From: Pinus tabuliformis
Lineage: Eukaryota > Streptophyta > Pinopsida > Pinales > Pinaceae
DNA: 64,000 nt
Direction: 5' to 3'
NCBI GenBank assembly: GCA_031772625.1
Contig: CM062808.1
Location: 143,260,605-143,324,604 of the forward strand
Shown here: positions 21,789-32,700 of the stretch, piece after piece
How the letters are laid out: every line of letters starts with the position of its first letter
Position numbering within the stretch: position 1 is the stretch's first letter
The notes under the pieces: model-generated
Databases searched by the model: none
Seen by the model: only the letters and a program-made list of their open reading frames with translations
What the model was told of the DNA's origin: nothing
Position numbers and translations under genes: made by a program

Positions 21789-22089
21789 TTCTCTTTGCGT
21801 TTCTGTTTGCGACGTCTTAGCGTTTTGTTCCTGCAGATTACGAGTGAAATGGAAATGACTGATCCAGAAAGGTGATGGGAGAGGTTTAAATGCAAGAGAT
21901 AAAACAAATATGCCACCTTACGTGAAGTAAATCTCTACCAAGGCACGCGTCTTTAATCCATTTAATAATTGACAACTAATTCATTTACTATCATTAAAAG
22001 CGCATGATTTTAGGTCAGATTATAGCAAGTGGCTTTTCTTTGAATGGCGCGCCCGAAGGATTCGTACTAAGCTGATTTATGATTTGTTG

Positions 22090-22235
22090 ACATACCCTCG
22101 CATGTCGTGCAATCGCAAATCGCATGATCGCAATATCGCAGATCGCAGGAATTTGATGTTCACCATATCTTGCCTGGCTCATTTCTGCGATATGCGATCT
22201 AGCGATCGGCGTTATCGCAGATCGGCGAATCTTTA
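22090..22235. promoter_or_regulatory. ATCGCA/ATCGGC motif cluster upstream of the C1 gene
   Basis: Six or more copies of ATCGCA or its complement and two of ATCGGC occur in about 145 bases, starting some 300 bases upstream of the gene start. A similar cluster precedes the C2 gene and another occurs at 54,090-54,580. A regulatory role is inference. Confidence 0.4.
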
Positions 22236-22537
22236 AGTTTTTCTTTATGAGCATTACCTATTTGTGATGCGATGTTATTATTAACACAAGGATCTTGCGC
22301 ATAAAAAGGGAAATGAAGGTGTTTCCTATCCTTTTGCAACGCGACCTTAAAGGTTTTCTCTTTTAACATAGACTTAGGCCTTAAAATATCCAAGAGGCTT
22401 TTTCCAAGCGTATGATTGTGACTTCAAAAAGAAACTCTTGTTTTCTCTAAAAATTAACTAAGGGTCCCCATTCATTCAGTATCATGGTTAATACTTAATT
22501 GAATAAGGGGGGGGGTGTTGCTGGCTACAACACAACG

Positions 22538-23340
22538 CTAGGGTGTTTTCTTGCATGGCCAGCTCCAACCCCACCATACACACATTTAGGTCTCCTTCCT
22601 TCCAAAACTGAGGTGAATGAAGCATGTACAATATATTGTACCAATAGTAGCAGTAGCAATAGAAAAAACAGTAGCAGTAGTGCAAACACGTGGAACAGTC
22701 CATGTATAGACGAGTAGTGGACCATGTATTTCGATGGATCAAAGACATAGGATGGCTTAGGATCTGGGTGTGTCTTGATCGACACAAACTACAAGAAAAA
22801 TCTAATTTCAAGTCACTTGGAGTTCGAGTGCATGAATAATGTTTTTGAATACGAAGCACTCAAGTTGGGCTTGCAGAAATCCATCAGCCTCAATGTGGTC
22901 ATGCTCAAAGTGGTAGGTGATTCAGAGATAGTGCTACAACAAGTACATAACACCATTCATTTTTTATCATTGCATCTCAAAAGTTACTAGCAAGATGTAT
23001 GGCGACTGATCTCTAAATAACAAGCATTTAACATCACTGTTGTACCATGTATGGGTAATGAAACTGCTAATGCTATGGGAAACACAACCTCTAGGATGTC
23101 ACCGATTAGGGATAGATTTACTATTGAAATTTTGTATACACCATCTATCCTGGATAACCTAACTAACTTACACGTTTTTGATGATGATCAACAGATACTG
23201 CATTTCATGGCCAACACTGACACCTTCAAGGATGCATCAATAGATGAAGACGATCACGAGCGACCTCTACAAGCAGAATCTAGTAGCAAGAAAAGCCACC
23301 TCATCCCGAAGGGAGTGGCATCATTGGAAAATCTTTATGA
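22538..23340 (+). pseudogene. Linker and archaeal-type RNase H of element B
   Basis: After a serine-rich linker, the RNase H begins at about 22,720 (WTMYFDGSKT, then EFECMNNVFEYEALKLGL and KVVGDSEIVLQQV, and later NETANAMGNTTSRM). Asp, Glu and Asp of the fold are visible. It is the extra RNase H type known from Tat elements, placed here between protease and RT. In-frame stops occur at 22,715, 22,748, 22,988 and near 23,018. The following IEILYTPSI...HVFDDDQQI linker is typical of this arrangement. Confidence 0.72.
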
Positions 23341-24434
23341 CCTGCAAGAATGATTTCAGGGGCCGAGGAACAACAAAACCCACAGTTCCACCATTATGCA
23401 TAAGCTGATTAACTTGGGAACAAAACAAGATCCGAGGTTCATCAATCTCGGTACATGTTGCACGCATTAAGAGCGGCAATCCTTTGTCTGCTTGTTCAAA
23501 CAATATCGGGATGTGTTCGCATGGACGTACGATGATTTGAAAACTTATGACATGCAAATAATCCAACACATCATTCTGATCAAAGAAGGGGTCAAGTCAT
23601 ATCAATAGAAGCTAAGGAAAGTACTTCTGCCACTTGAACCCCTCATACATAAAGAGCTCACCAAGCTGTTGGATGCACAGATCATATACAAAGTTTTTCA
23701 TTCTACTTCAGTTTCAAACCTTGTTCCTGTATGCAAGAAGTCTGAGGAAATCGGCCTGTGTGTTGATTTTCAAAATGTAAATCGTGCCTCAAACAAAGAC
23801 AACTACCCTGGGCCGTCTATGGACTACATTCTGCAAACAATATCTGGTGGACGGATGTTTTCCTTACTAGACGGTTTTTCACGATACAATCAGGTTCTAG
23901 TGGCAGAACCTCACAGACAAAAGACTACCTTCTGTACCAAGTGGGGTACCTTCACATACAGGCGAATGCCGTTTGGGCTTTTGAATGCAGACGCAACCTT
24001 TCATCGTGCCATGAACATCACTTTTTTCGGACTCATCGGACATAGCGTAGTGGTATACCTCGATGATGTGACTGTGTTCTCGAGGAAATGTGAGGACCAC
24101 ATACAGCATCTGAAGAAAATTTTTGAGCGATGCTGGAAATACGGGATTTCCATGAATCCCAAAAGAGTGTATTCACAGTGTCTGAGGGGAACCTTCTTGG
24201 ACACATTGTTGCCAAAAGTGGGATCAAGGTTGATCCGGACTGGGTCCGGACTTTACACAGATCCCTCACCCAGCCAACAAGAATGCCATGTTGTCCTTCT
24301 TGGGCAAGATAAACTTCCTCCAGAAGTTCATCTCGGATTATGCGTAGATAATCAAACCCATGCAGGACATGATCAAGAAGGATGCAGTCTATAGTTGGGG
24401 CAAGAGGGAGAAGTACACAGTCACTCGTATCAAG
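23341..24434 (+). pseudogene. pol: Reverse transcriptase of element B (broken)
   Basis: The RT entry (QYRDVFAWTYDDL, about 23,500), LLDAQIIYKV, GLCVDFQNVNRASNKDNYPGP, FSLLDGFSRYNQV, RRMPFGLLNADATF and catalytic YLDD (about 24,056-24,067) lie in one frame. Stops fall at about 23,351, 23,468 and 23,607. A one-base loss in an A run near 24,163 and another shift near 24,265 move the rest into other frames. The frame is interrupted at 24,434 by the solo-LTR-like unit and continues at 26,566. Confidence 0.82.
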
Positions 24435-26560
24435 TGATCCAAGTGGCTCCAGAGACAACACACAGGACAAAGAGGACTTATGAAAGCTAAAAAATCAAAT
24501 TGTTTGGATTATGCTTGAACTAGGTTCATGTTAAAGATCTCGTCATCGTGATGGCAGTGGTGTGAATGGTTCATCAATCCGAGTCCAGATGAGGAAGTTA
24601 GAAGGAGTCAAAGTTCGGTTGACTTTTGCTGACTAGGCAGGTTAAGGGAGACACAATTTGGACATTTTTCGGTGAACGGAATCCGGCCAACTCCAGCTAG
24701 ATTCTGGGTGAAATTTTTGCCTCGTTAAATCCGAATAGTTAAAGGTGGCTTTATATTAAATAAAAATAAAACTAAAAGAAATTAATATAAAAGGGAGGTG
24801 GTGGGCCATCACCCCCACCACCCCACACCTCACCTTACGTACCATATACCAAATGTATTAAGGGGAGGCTGGTGGGTACCGTGCCCGCGCCAGCCACATG
24901 GGCTGGCCTACCACCATGCGGCGGCCTCATACAATGCACCATGTAATACAACATAACAACGTACACAAATTACAACGGCCCTCCATACCATTATAACATT
25001 AAAATGTGCCATGGTTATGGAGGTATGGGGGCGGGCCGCCCAATGCAGACCCAACCCCCTCACTCAGGTTCATTCCATTAAATCCAAACTATAATATGTT
25101 TAAGAAAAGGAGGGGCGGAATTTGATCACCCGACCCCTCCTCAACTATTTTTCCCTACTTACTACTGTAGCGAACCATTTCATTAGGTAATCTACCTAAA
25201 AAACCTTTATAAGAACCCAATTTTCTCATTGCATGGGGGAAGATAGAGGAAGTAGGACCGAGCACAGATTTCGAGATAGAGGAGGCAGAATATTCTTTGA
25301 TGCCCAAAGATTCTCCGGGGAGGTAAAAAATTATTTTGTCAGAATATAACCAAGTTTATAGTCAATTTTATCAGATTTTCGCAGGGAACGTTACCGCAAG
25401 GTTGGATTTTCCTTTTGAGCAACATATTTTTAGATTCCCAGCGGAGGAGAATCTTTGAGGAATCTTGAGGGAATCTTCCAGATTCCTTGGAGGCTGAAAT
25501 TCGCTAAAGTCAGAATGCAACCAACTTCATACTCGTTTTTCTCAGAATTCCGCATGGAACCTGATGGCACAATCGAAATTTTGATCTGAGCAGCAGATTT
25601 TCATAGGACCCAGAGGAGGGAATATTTGAGGAATCTAGGGGAATCTAAAAGATTCCTTGAGCCCCAGAGTCTCAATTTCTCAAAATTCAAAAATTGGACT
25701 GTCGATTTTGCACTATTCAACGTGAAAAATATGATGGTGCGTTCATATTTTTCATTTTCTCATTCTATTTTTCGACCACATTTCTAAGTGGAGTGCAGGT
25801 GTCAGCGTTCATGAGTGAACAGTCATTTCCATGCGATTCAATGTCGTGAGATCGATGGCACGAACAACTTCAACAATTTGGCATCCGCTTCTTCAGATGG
25901 CCCCTGGATGTGAGGTATATGCAGTATGTTCATGTACTTATTTTGCTATGCATTGTGCTGCATAGATCCATGTTGATGCTTAATGTGGGATCTTGTTTCT
26001 TACTCATTTTCATGATTCCTGCTTGATGTGATGAAGAATCATTTGTGTGATGTACTTGTTGCCATGATTCGTCATATTATGTTTTGAGATCCCTTTGTTG
26101 TATGTTGATGGGATACTCATGTTTTCGTCATGTATGTTTGCATTGAGATCCCTTTTATGCCATGTCGACAGGATGCTCATTATCATCATGCATGAGTTTG
26201 TGTCATACTGATAGGAGTCTTCTGACTGAGAGTTCCTGTAGTGGAACATTTCTTAGAGCCACTCCTGTGTGAGGGCATTTTCCTTGTATGATAATGAAAT
26301 CACCTCTATGTACATCATCACTATTGACAACACTTAATGCAATAGCCTACACCATCTTGACACCGGGGCCTAGAGATGTAGTCCCTCTTGGACGAACTCC
26401 GTTATCAATGGCTTATGTTTTCATGTGTTGATGATTGTCATATTCCTCTTCTTTAAAGCATGCACATGTATTCATTTATGTTCTTTTAAAAATTCAATCT
26501 AACACATCACAAAAGTAAAAGGTCTTGGAATTGCCCTTTGTCACACCCGAACCTGGATCA
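24435..26560. mobile_element. Solo LTR-like insertion, 2,126 bases
   Basis: It starts TGATCCA and ends TGGATCA (7-base inverted ends, TG...CA) and is flanked on both sides by TCAAG (24,430-24,434 and 26,561-26,565). The reading frame of element B joins exactly across it. It has no ORF of note. A TTTATAAGAA box near 25,206 fits an LTR promoter. Between about 25,335 and 25,680 a segment of roughly 175-185 bases recurs imperfectly (GTCAGAAT...CAACC, GGAATCT). A solo LTR from recombination of an unknown element is the simplest reading. Confidence 0.75.
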
Positions 26561-26565
26561 TCAAG

Positions 26566-27021
26566 TATGCTATTGCAGAAGTGCCTGCACTCTGCAACCC
26601 AAACTTCCAAAAGGATTTCCTGCTATACACCTTCACCTCCAATAATTTTCTCATTGTAGTACTCACTCAGAAGGATGAGATGAACGATCAACGTCCCATC
26701 TCCTTCATGAGCGCAAGCATTCAAGGACCTAAACTAAACTACCTCGCCATTGACAAACAAGCATATGCAGTTTACAAGGCGATGAACCACTTCAGGCCCT
26801 ACTTGCTGAGGAACCACTGCATAATCTACATCCCTCACCAACCAGTCTGCACAATGCTTGTACAAAAAGAACTAGGTGAACGACATGCGAACTGGATGAT
26901 AGGCTTGCAAGAATATGATCTTGACATCAAGCCAGTTCACACGGTCAAAGGACATGGGCTCTGCAGACTTGCAGCTGAAGCAGTACACACAACAGAGGAG
27001 GAAGAAGAGCTCGTCTACTAG
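26566..27021 (+). pseudogene. pol: RNase H of element B
   Basis: It continues the RT frame past the insertion. ALCNPNFQKDFLLYTFTS, VLTQKDEMNDQRPISFMSAS, LNYLAIDKQAYAVYKAM and ANWMIGLQEYDLDI are typical of Gypsy RNase H. The first Asp position is Ser-Asn, so activity is doubtful. The frame stops at 27,019. Confidence 0.78.
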
Positions 27022-27039
27022 GAGCAAGAAGTTGAAATG

Positions 27040-28271
27040 TATGATGTAGTGTGAGCAACACCCATTGAAGATAGAACCTCTTGGTACGCAGATGTGTGCC
27101 AGTACCTTGAGCACGACATTGTACCCTCTCACTTTTCCATTAGATAGAAGAGGGATTTGCACCTAAAACATTTAGCATATCAGTCGGTGCACGGAGTGCT
27201 TTACAGGGAGCACAACAATGAAGTTTTTCTCAAGTTCCTGGAGGCACATGAATCAGAGAAGGTACTACAAGATCTGCATGACGGACCCGTCGAGGGTCAC
27301 TTTGCGGGAAATACTATTGCACATAAAGTTATGCGAGTCAGTTTCTACTAACTCACATTATTCAAGGATGCACATGCTTATGCCCACAAGTGCTCGGTCT
27401 GTCAGCAATGCGCCGAAAAAACAAGAAGGTCAGCAGCCCCACTGCACCCTGTTGAAGTGACCGAACCATTCCAAAATTGGGGTCTAGACATCATTGGGGA
27501 AAGTTTCCCACATTCGTCAAAACAACACCCCTACATTTTGACTGCAACCGATTACTTCACGCAGTGGACATAAGCAGTTCCACTCAAAAAAGTGAACGAT
27601 CATAAGGTCATCAGCCTCCTCCAACAGAAAATCATCTCATGATTCTGTGTTCTGGTATCACTTGTTTTTTATAATTAAACGTACGTTTCGTCTTTGAAAT
27701 TTATGATTTTGCATTAAAAAATGGTATTGTGTTGAAACACGCATCTAACTAATACCCGTAGGGAAATGATCTCTCAGAATCCATGAACAAAAACCTTATC
27801 CACATAATCAAAAAGATTGTTTACTCTGAGCAGCGCAACTGGCATTCTGCCCTAACAAGTGCATTATGGGATGACCACATAACACCCAAACCCTCTCTGA
27901 ATACCTCACCGTACTTCTTGGTCTATGGTAAAGAGGCCATCCTACCACCCAATATCTACTTGCTTGCACTTCAGCTATCCCAAGAGTCCCAAGGCAAGCC
28001 TTGAGAGCTAGTTCAGCATAGGATGGATACACTCCACAAGATTTAGGAAGAAAAGATGAAAGAAAAAGAAAAATTTACACTCCACCACAACCGTAGCAAG
28101 AGATGGTTCGATAAGAAGTCTGTAGGGAAAGCTAACTTCGGTGTTGGTGACTTGGCCATGAATTGGGATAAATCCCATGAAGACAAAGGTAAGCATACAA
28201 AGTTCCAATCCCTGTGGATTGGTCTGTACACACTCCATGAGAAGCTTGACCCACACATGTACCATCTATAA
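27040..28271 (+). pseudogene. pol: Integrase of element B (broken)
   Basis: The zinc-finger region is spread over 27,270-27,430 (GHFAGNTIAHKV, then CSVCQQC) with a TAA at 27,349. The core shows WGLDIIGE with the first Asp near 27,486. The second Asp appears replaced by Tyr (VFYN, near 27,667) among several stops, and SESMNKNL carries the Glu near 27,778. A C-terminal part with KWFDKKS-like and VGDLAMNWD blocks ends near 28,270. Frameshifts and at least six stops make it non-functional. Confidence 0.75.
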
Positions 28272-28362
28272 TCACTTGACATGAATATTGACAATGGCCA
28301 GATCTCAAACACTATTTTCAATAGGTCGGGCTGCGCCCCGCGCCATGTACATAGTCTGCTTA

Positions 28363-28823
28363 TGTTAGGATATTCCGACACATAGGATATAGTTAAGTTC
28401 AACTTGGTCTAGTATAGAGTTAGGTATAGAGTTAGGTAAAGTGTCTTTCTTTACCGTTGTACATTTTGTAACTTACAATCCGACGGTCACGATATGTAGT
28501 GATCCGACGGTTCACTCTCACCTTGGTATTACCGACACTTGATCCGTGGCTTGACACCCGATTGGTCCATGAGTTCTATTTAAAGCGCATGGAGGGTCAT
28601 TTTTTGGGTAATCCGTGCATGAGAGAAGCTTATGTAAATTTTCATTCTTTGATTAATAAATTGCCTGTAGTACCCACGTTGGGACAGGCCGTGGACTGTT
28701 TCCCTCCTTGCACTCTGAGGGTTTTAACCACGTCAAAAATACTGGTGTATTGATTTGAGATCTGGTTGTGAGCGGTGTCCTTTTGGTGTTCTTTCTAAGG
28801 AACTTACCCTGTAAATTCCTACA
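28363..28823 (+). repeat. 5' LTR of the Copia element
   Basis: It starts TGTTAGGATA and ends TTCCTACA. It has one extra tandem copy of a 12-base TATAGAGTTAGG unit compared with the 3' LTR. A TATTTAAAG box near 28,575 is a promoter candidate. Confidence 0.96.
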
Positions 28824-28835
28824 TGGTATCAGAGC
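28824..28835 (+). other. Primer-binding site, initiator tRNA-Met
   Basis: TGGTATCAGAGC directly follows the LTR. This is the standard initiator-Met site of plant Copia elements. Confidence 0.93.
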
Positions 28836-29762
28836 TATTTGAGGGCCGCATCCGTTGGTGATCCAAATCTGAAGTCGGTAGAACTGCATGCGGCTTTCGT
28901 TTCCTAGATCTACTGTTTCTGACTGCTTTCGGGCCGAGAGGACTGCTCTGTTGCGTTCGGAGCATCTGTTCCAGTGAGGAACCCCTTTCGTTTCACTCGA
29001 AAAGGTTTCCGGTAGCCCTAGCTGCGTCATTTTTCAGATCGGGAGGTATACAGTGTTTTTTGCAGTTTACTGTTATTTTCTCTCTGCTTATTTCGGTTTC
29101 GGTTTATTTAGCCTTTTTTTTAACCGGATCTATACCTTTCATTTCTGCGTATGCTCTTTGCCCTGCGACTCTGTGCGATCTGGGCAAATCAGAAACAGGA
29201 AGGAAGGATTTTTCTCATGCGTATGCTCTTTTCCCTGCACTTTAGTGTGATCTCGGAAAATCAGAAACATTGAGAAAAATATTTAGTTTTTCGGCTAAAG
29301 CTAACTTTGAGATTTTTTTTTTTTTTAAATTTCTAGTTTTTTTGGCTAAAGCTAACTTCGAGCCGCAAGGTTCGTTTTTCTTTGCATATTCGTGTTGGGT
29401 TTTGTGTTTTGTGTTTTGTAGGGAAAAAGAGCTTTCTCAAGGCAAGCACGCAAACCGAGGCCCCCCCCCTCTCTCTCTCTTTCTCTCTCTCTCAAATTTT
29501 TTGTATAGATCAATTGGTTCAAAGATATTTTAAGAGAGTAGAGGTCTTGGGTTCAAGTCTCCATTTTGTGGGGGCGGATTTTTTCATTCCCGCACATTCG
29601 CGCACTTTGCCGGCAACTTCAACAAATTTTTTTCAAAAAGCCATAACTTCTTCATCCGGAAGCCTTTTTCAGAGCCGTTTTTTTTAAAACTGCCTATTTT
29701 TTCGAGATCTATCCATTGGAACACTTACTTTCAGCATCTTCAGCTTCAGGTTTTTTTTTAAA
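28836..29762 (+). other. Leader of the Copia element
   Basis: There are 927 bases before the gag-pol ATG. They contain T-rich tracts and a CT-rich run at about 29,461-29,494. The short open stretches here show no recognisable protein. An intron or packaging signal is possible but not visible. Confidence 0.6.
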
Positions 29763-32700
29763 ATGGAAAGTCCATGCCAAGTCATTCTTGACAGCACTAA
29801 CTACTTCCAATGGGTAGCCTACATGGAAGATTTACTTAGAAGTAAAGGTCTCTTCAGAATAGCCACAGACCAAGAGAAGAAACCAAAAGATGAAGACAAG
29901 GCGGCAAAATGGGAAAATAAACAAGATCAAGCATGTGGTTTGATAGGGATGTCTATTTCTCCTGATCTTAGATTCCACATTGCAGAACTTGAGACTCCTC
30001 ATGAAGCATTAGGAAAACTTGCTAAAGTTTTTGGGATTAAAAATGAAATTAGAGCCCATCAACTTGAAAATGAGCTGCTTACTTTGGATCCTAATAATTT
30101 TTCTTGCATTGAAGATTTCTTGTCCAAATTCAAGACCCTTAGATATCTCTTGGAAGGTGTTAAAGTTAAGAAAGAAGATGGTAACCTTATTTATTCCATC
30201 CTTACTAAGTTGGGACCAGCCTACTCTGTATTTGTTTCCACTTTCCATTCTACAAGGGAAGCTTTCATTTGTCAAGGACAAGACTACAAGGCCCCTTCCT
30301 TTGACTCCTTTTGTGATTCCTTAATAAGAGAACAAGAAAAACTCTTACACCTTGGTCTTCTTAATCTTGGAAACTCTTCCACGAAAGCATTAGCCGCCCA
30401 GCAGCAATCAAATTCAAAGAATCCTAAGAAGTCATATCCTCAAAAGAATGGTCCTAAACCATCTCAGCCTCAAAATGAAAGATCATTTCAGCAAAATGAT
30501 AAGACCAATAAAAACAAATGGAAGAAGACTGATAGACATTGTAACTTTTGTAATCGAGATGGCCACTTAGAATCTAAATGCTTTAAGAAGATGGAAGCCT
30601 TGGAAGCCGCAATGAAGAAACATAACATCCATGTGGAGCCTACTTCAACTTCAACTTCCGGAATGGCACTTTCTGCATGTCGTTGTCAATCATCTCAGTC
30701 TGGTTATGCATTAAATGTATCTTCTTCTTCTTCTCATTCTCATGAGTGGCTCATTGATTCTGGAGCCTCTTATCACATGGCCAAAAACCAAGCCATGTTT
30801 TCTTCTTTAAATGATTGTAACACCAAAAATATATATGTTGGTGATGATAGATCTCTTAATGTTGTAGGGACTGGAACTGTTCATCTAGACAATGGTCAGT
30901 TTAATGATGTATTATGTGTTCCAACCTTATCCTGCAACCTTCTATCTGTCTATCAGATAACTCATTCAGGTGAAGGTAAAATTGTTGAATTTTCACCTCA
31001 TGATGTTGTAATCAAGGATCTAAAAGATCCTAAACAGATTCTAGCTACTGGTCTTGCTGATGATTCCACAAGGTTGTATAAGTTTCACAACTTTGGGTCA
31101 TCACATCTTCCCTCAGTATTTGTTGCTCATAATGATGAAGTGAGCAAGCTTTGGCATGAGCGATTTGGTCACTTAAACTATCGCTCCCTTCAGCATCTAT
31201 GTAAAGAAAATATGGTGACAGGTCTTCCTATGGTATCTTGCAGAGATGGTGTTTGTTCCGGATGTGTACTCGGAAAACATCATCGGGACAGTTTTGACAA
31301 ACGTGCCTCTTGGCACGCCTCAGCCCCTTTACAGCTTGTGCACAGTGATTTATGTGGTCCTCTTCCTGTTGCTTCATTCTCTGGCTGCAAGTACTTCTTA
31401 ACTTTCATTGATGATTTCTCTAGACGCACTTGGGTATACTTCTTAAAACTCAAGAGCGAAGTATTTAACACATTTTTGGCCTTCAAAGCCTTTGTTGAAA
31501 AACAATCTGGACATCAAATTCTTAAGCTAAGAACTGATAATGGTGGAGAATATGTTAAAAACACATTCATCAACTTTTGCACCGAAAATGGAATTCAAAT
31601 GCAACATACTGTTCCATACACTCCACAACAAAATGGTGTAGCTGAAAGGAAAAATCGCACCTTAAAGGAAATGGCTAATTGTATGCTGCAATCTAAAGGA
31701 CTCAGTCTTAGTTTTTGGGCCGAAGCAATTAATTGTGCAAATTATATAATCAATCGCACTCCTACTAAGGTTCTAGAGAATATCACTCCAGAAGAAGCTT
31801 GGAGTTCCATTAAACCAGATGTAAGTCACTTTCGTGTGTTTGGAAGTGAAGCATGGGCCCATATTCCAGATGAAAAGCATAAAGCTTTAGAACCTAAGAG
31901 TGAGAAATGTACTTTTGTTGGATATTCTGAAGATGTAAAAGGTTATAGACTTATTCCATTTAAGTCCAAAAATGTTATCATTAGAAGAGATGTAAAATTT
32001 GATGAAAATAAATCGGCCTGCGAGCCTAGTCCGGCAGATGTGCCACCTCTTCCTATCTCTTCTACTTTTGAAAACATTTCTTCTTCAGATGATGAAAGCG
32101 AGGATGATAATCCTCCCCCACCTTCTCAGGATCCTCAACTTCCAAGATGGGTCCGTGCTACTCGGGATGCAGCAGGTGATCTTGCCGGTGATCCTACAGA
32201 TCAGCGACGTACACGTTCTCAGTTTGAAAGAGCCTCTTCTTTACTGGCTCAAGCTCCAGTTAATCATGATCCTGACACTTTTGCAGAAGCTTCAGGCCAT
32301 CCACATTGGGAAGCAGCTATGAATGAAGAATATCATTCATTGATGACAAATGATACATGGGATCTTGTTCCTCTACCAAAGGGACGAAAACTTGTAAGAT
32401 GTAAATGGGTTTACAGAACCAAGTATGGACCAGATGGCAAAGTTGATAAACATAAAGCTCGTCTTGTTGCTAAGGGCTTTTCACAGGTTGAAGGCATTGA
32501 CTACACTGAAACCTTCGCCCCTGTTGCCAAAATGAACTCTATCCGCCTTGTTCTTTCCCTTGCTGCCTCTTTAAAATGGGAAGTCCATCAAATGGATGTT
32601 AAATCTGCCTTCTTGCATGGGGACTTGCAGGAAGAAATCTATATGGAACAACCCATTGGCTTCATACAAACAGACTCCAGCCTTGTGTGTCGACTTAAGA

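Larger units (their letters stand above)
17848..22532 (-). mobile_element. Element C1: 4.7-kb unit with one large gene, TGTTG...CAACA ends
   Basis: The unit begins TGTTGAGGGC and ends GGCTACAACA, so its termini are short inverted repeats of TG...CA type. It is flanked by CAACA on the left and CAACG on the right, a 5-base target duplication with one difference. The host frame ends on a codon boundary at 17,847 and resumes on one at 22,538, as expected if five duplicated bases are removed. I see no gag, pol, integrase, transposase or direct LTR pair. It carries one minus-strand gene, a non-coding left part with a GT run near 17,980, and an ATCGCA-rich upstream region. It could be a non-autonomous element, a giant solo LTR with a gene inside, or an unknown class. 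Confidence 0.65.

Noticed and set aside
29270-29687. Open frames in the Copia leader as coding
   Set aside because: T-rich and CT-repeat translation products without domain features; the gag-pol ATG at 29,763 is sufficient.
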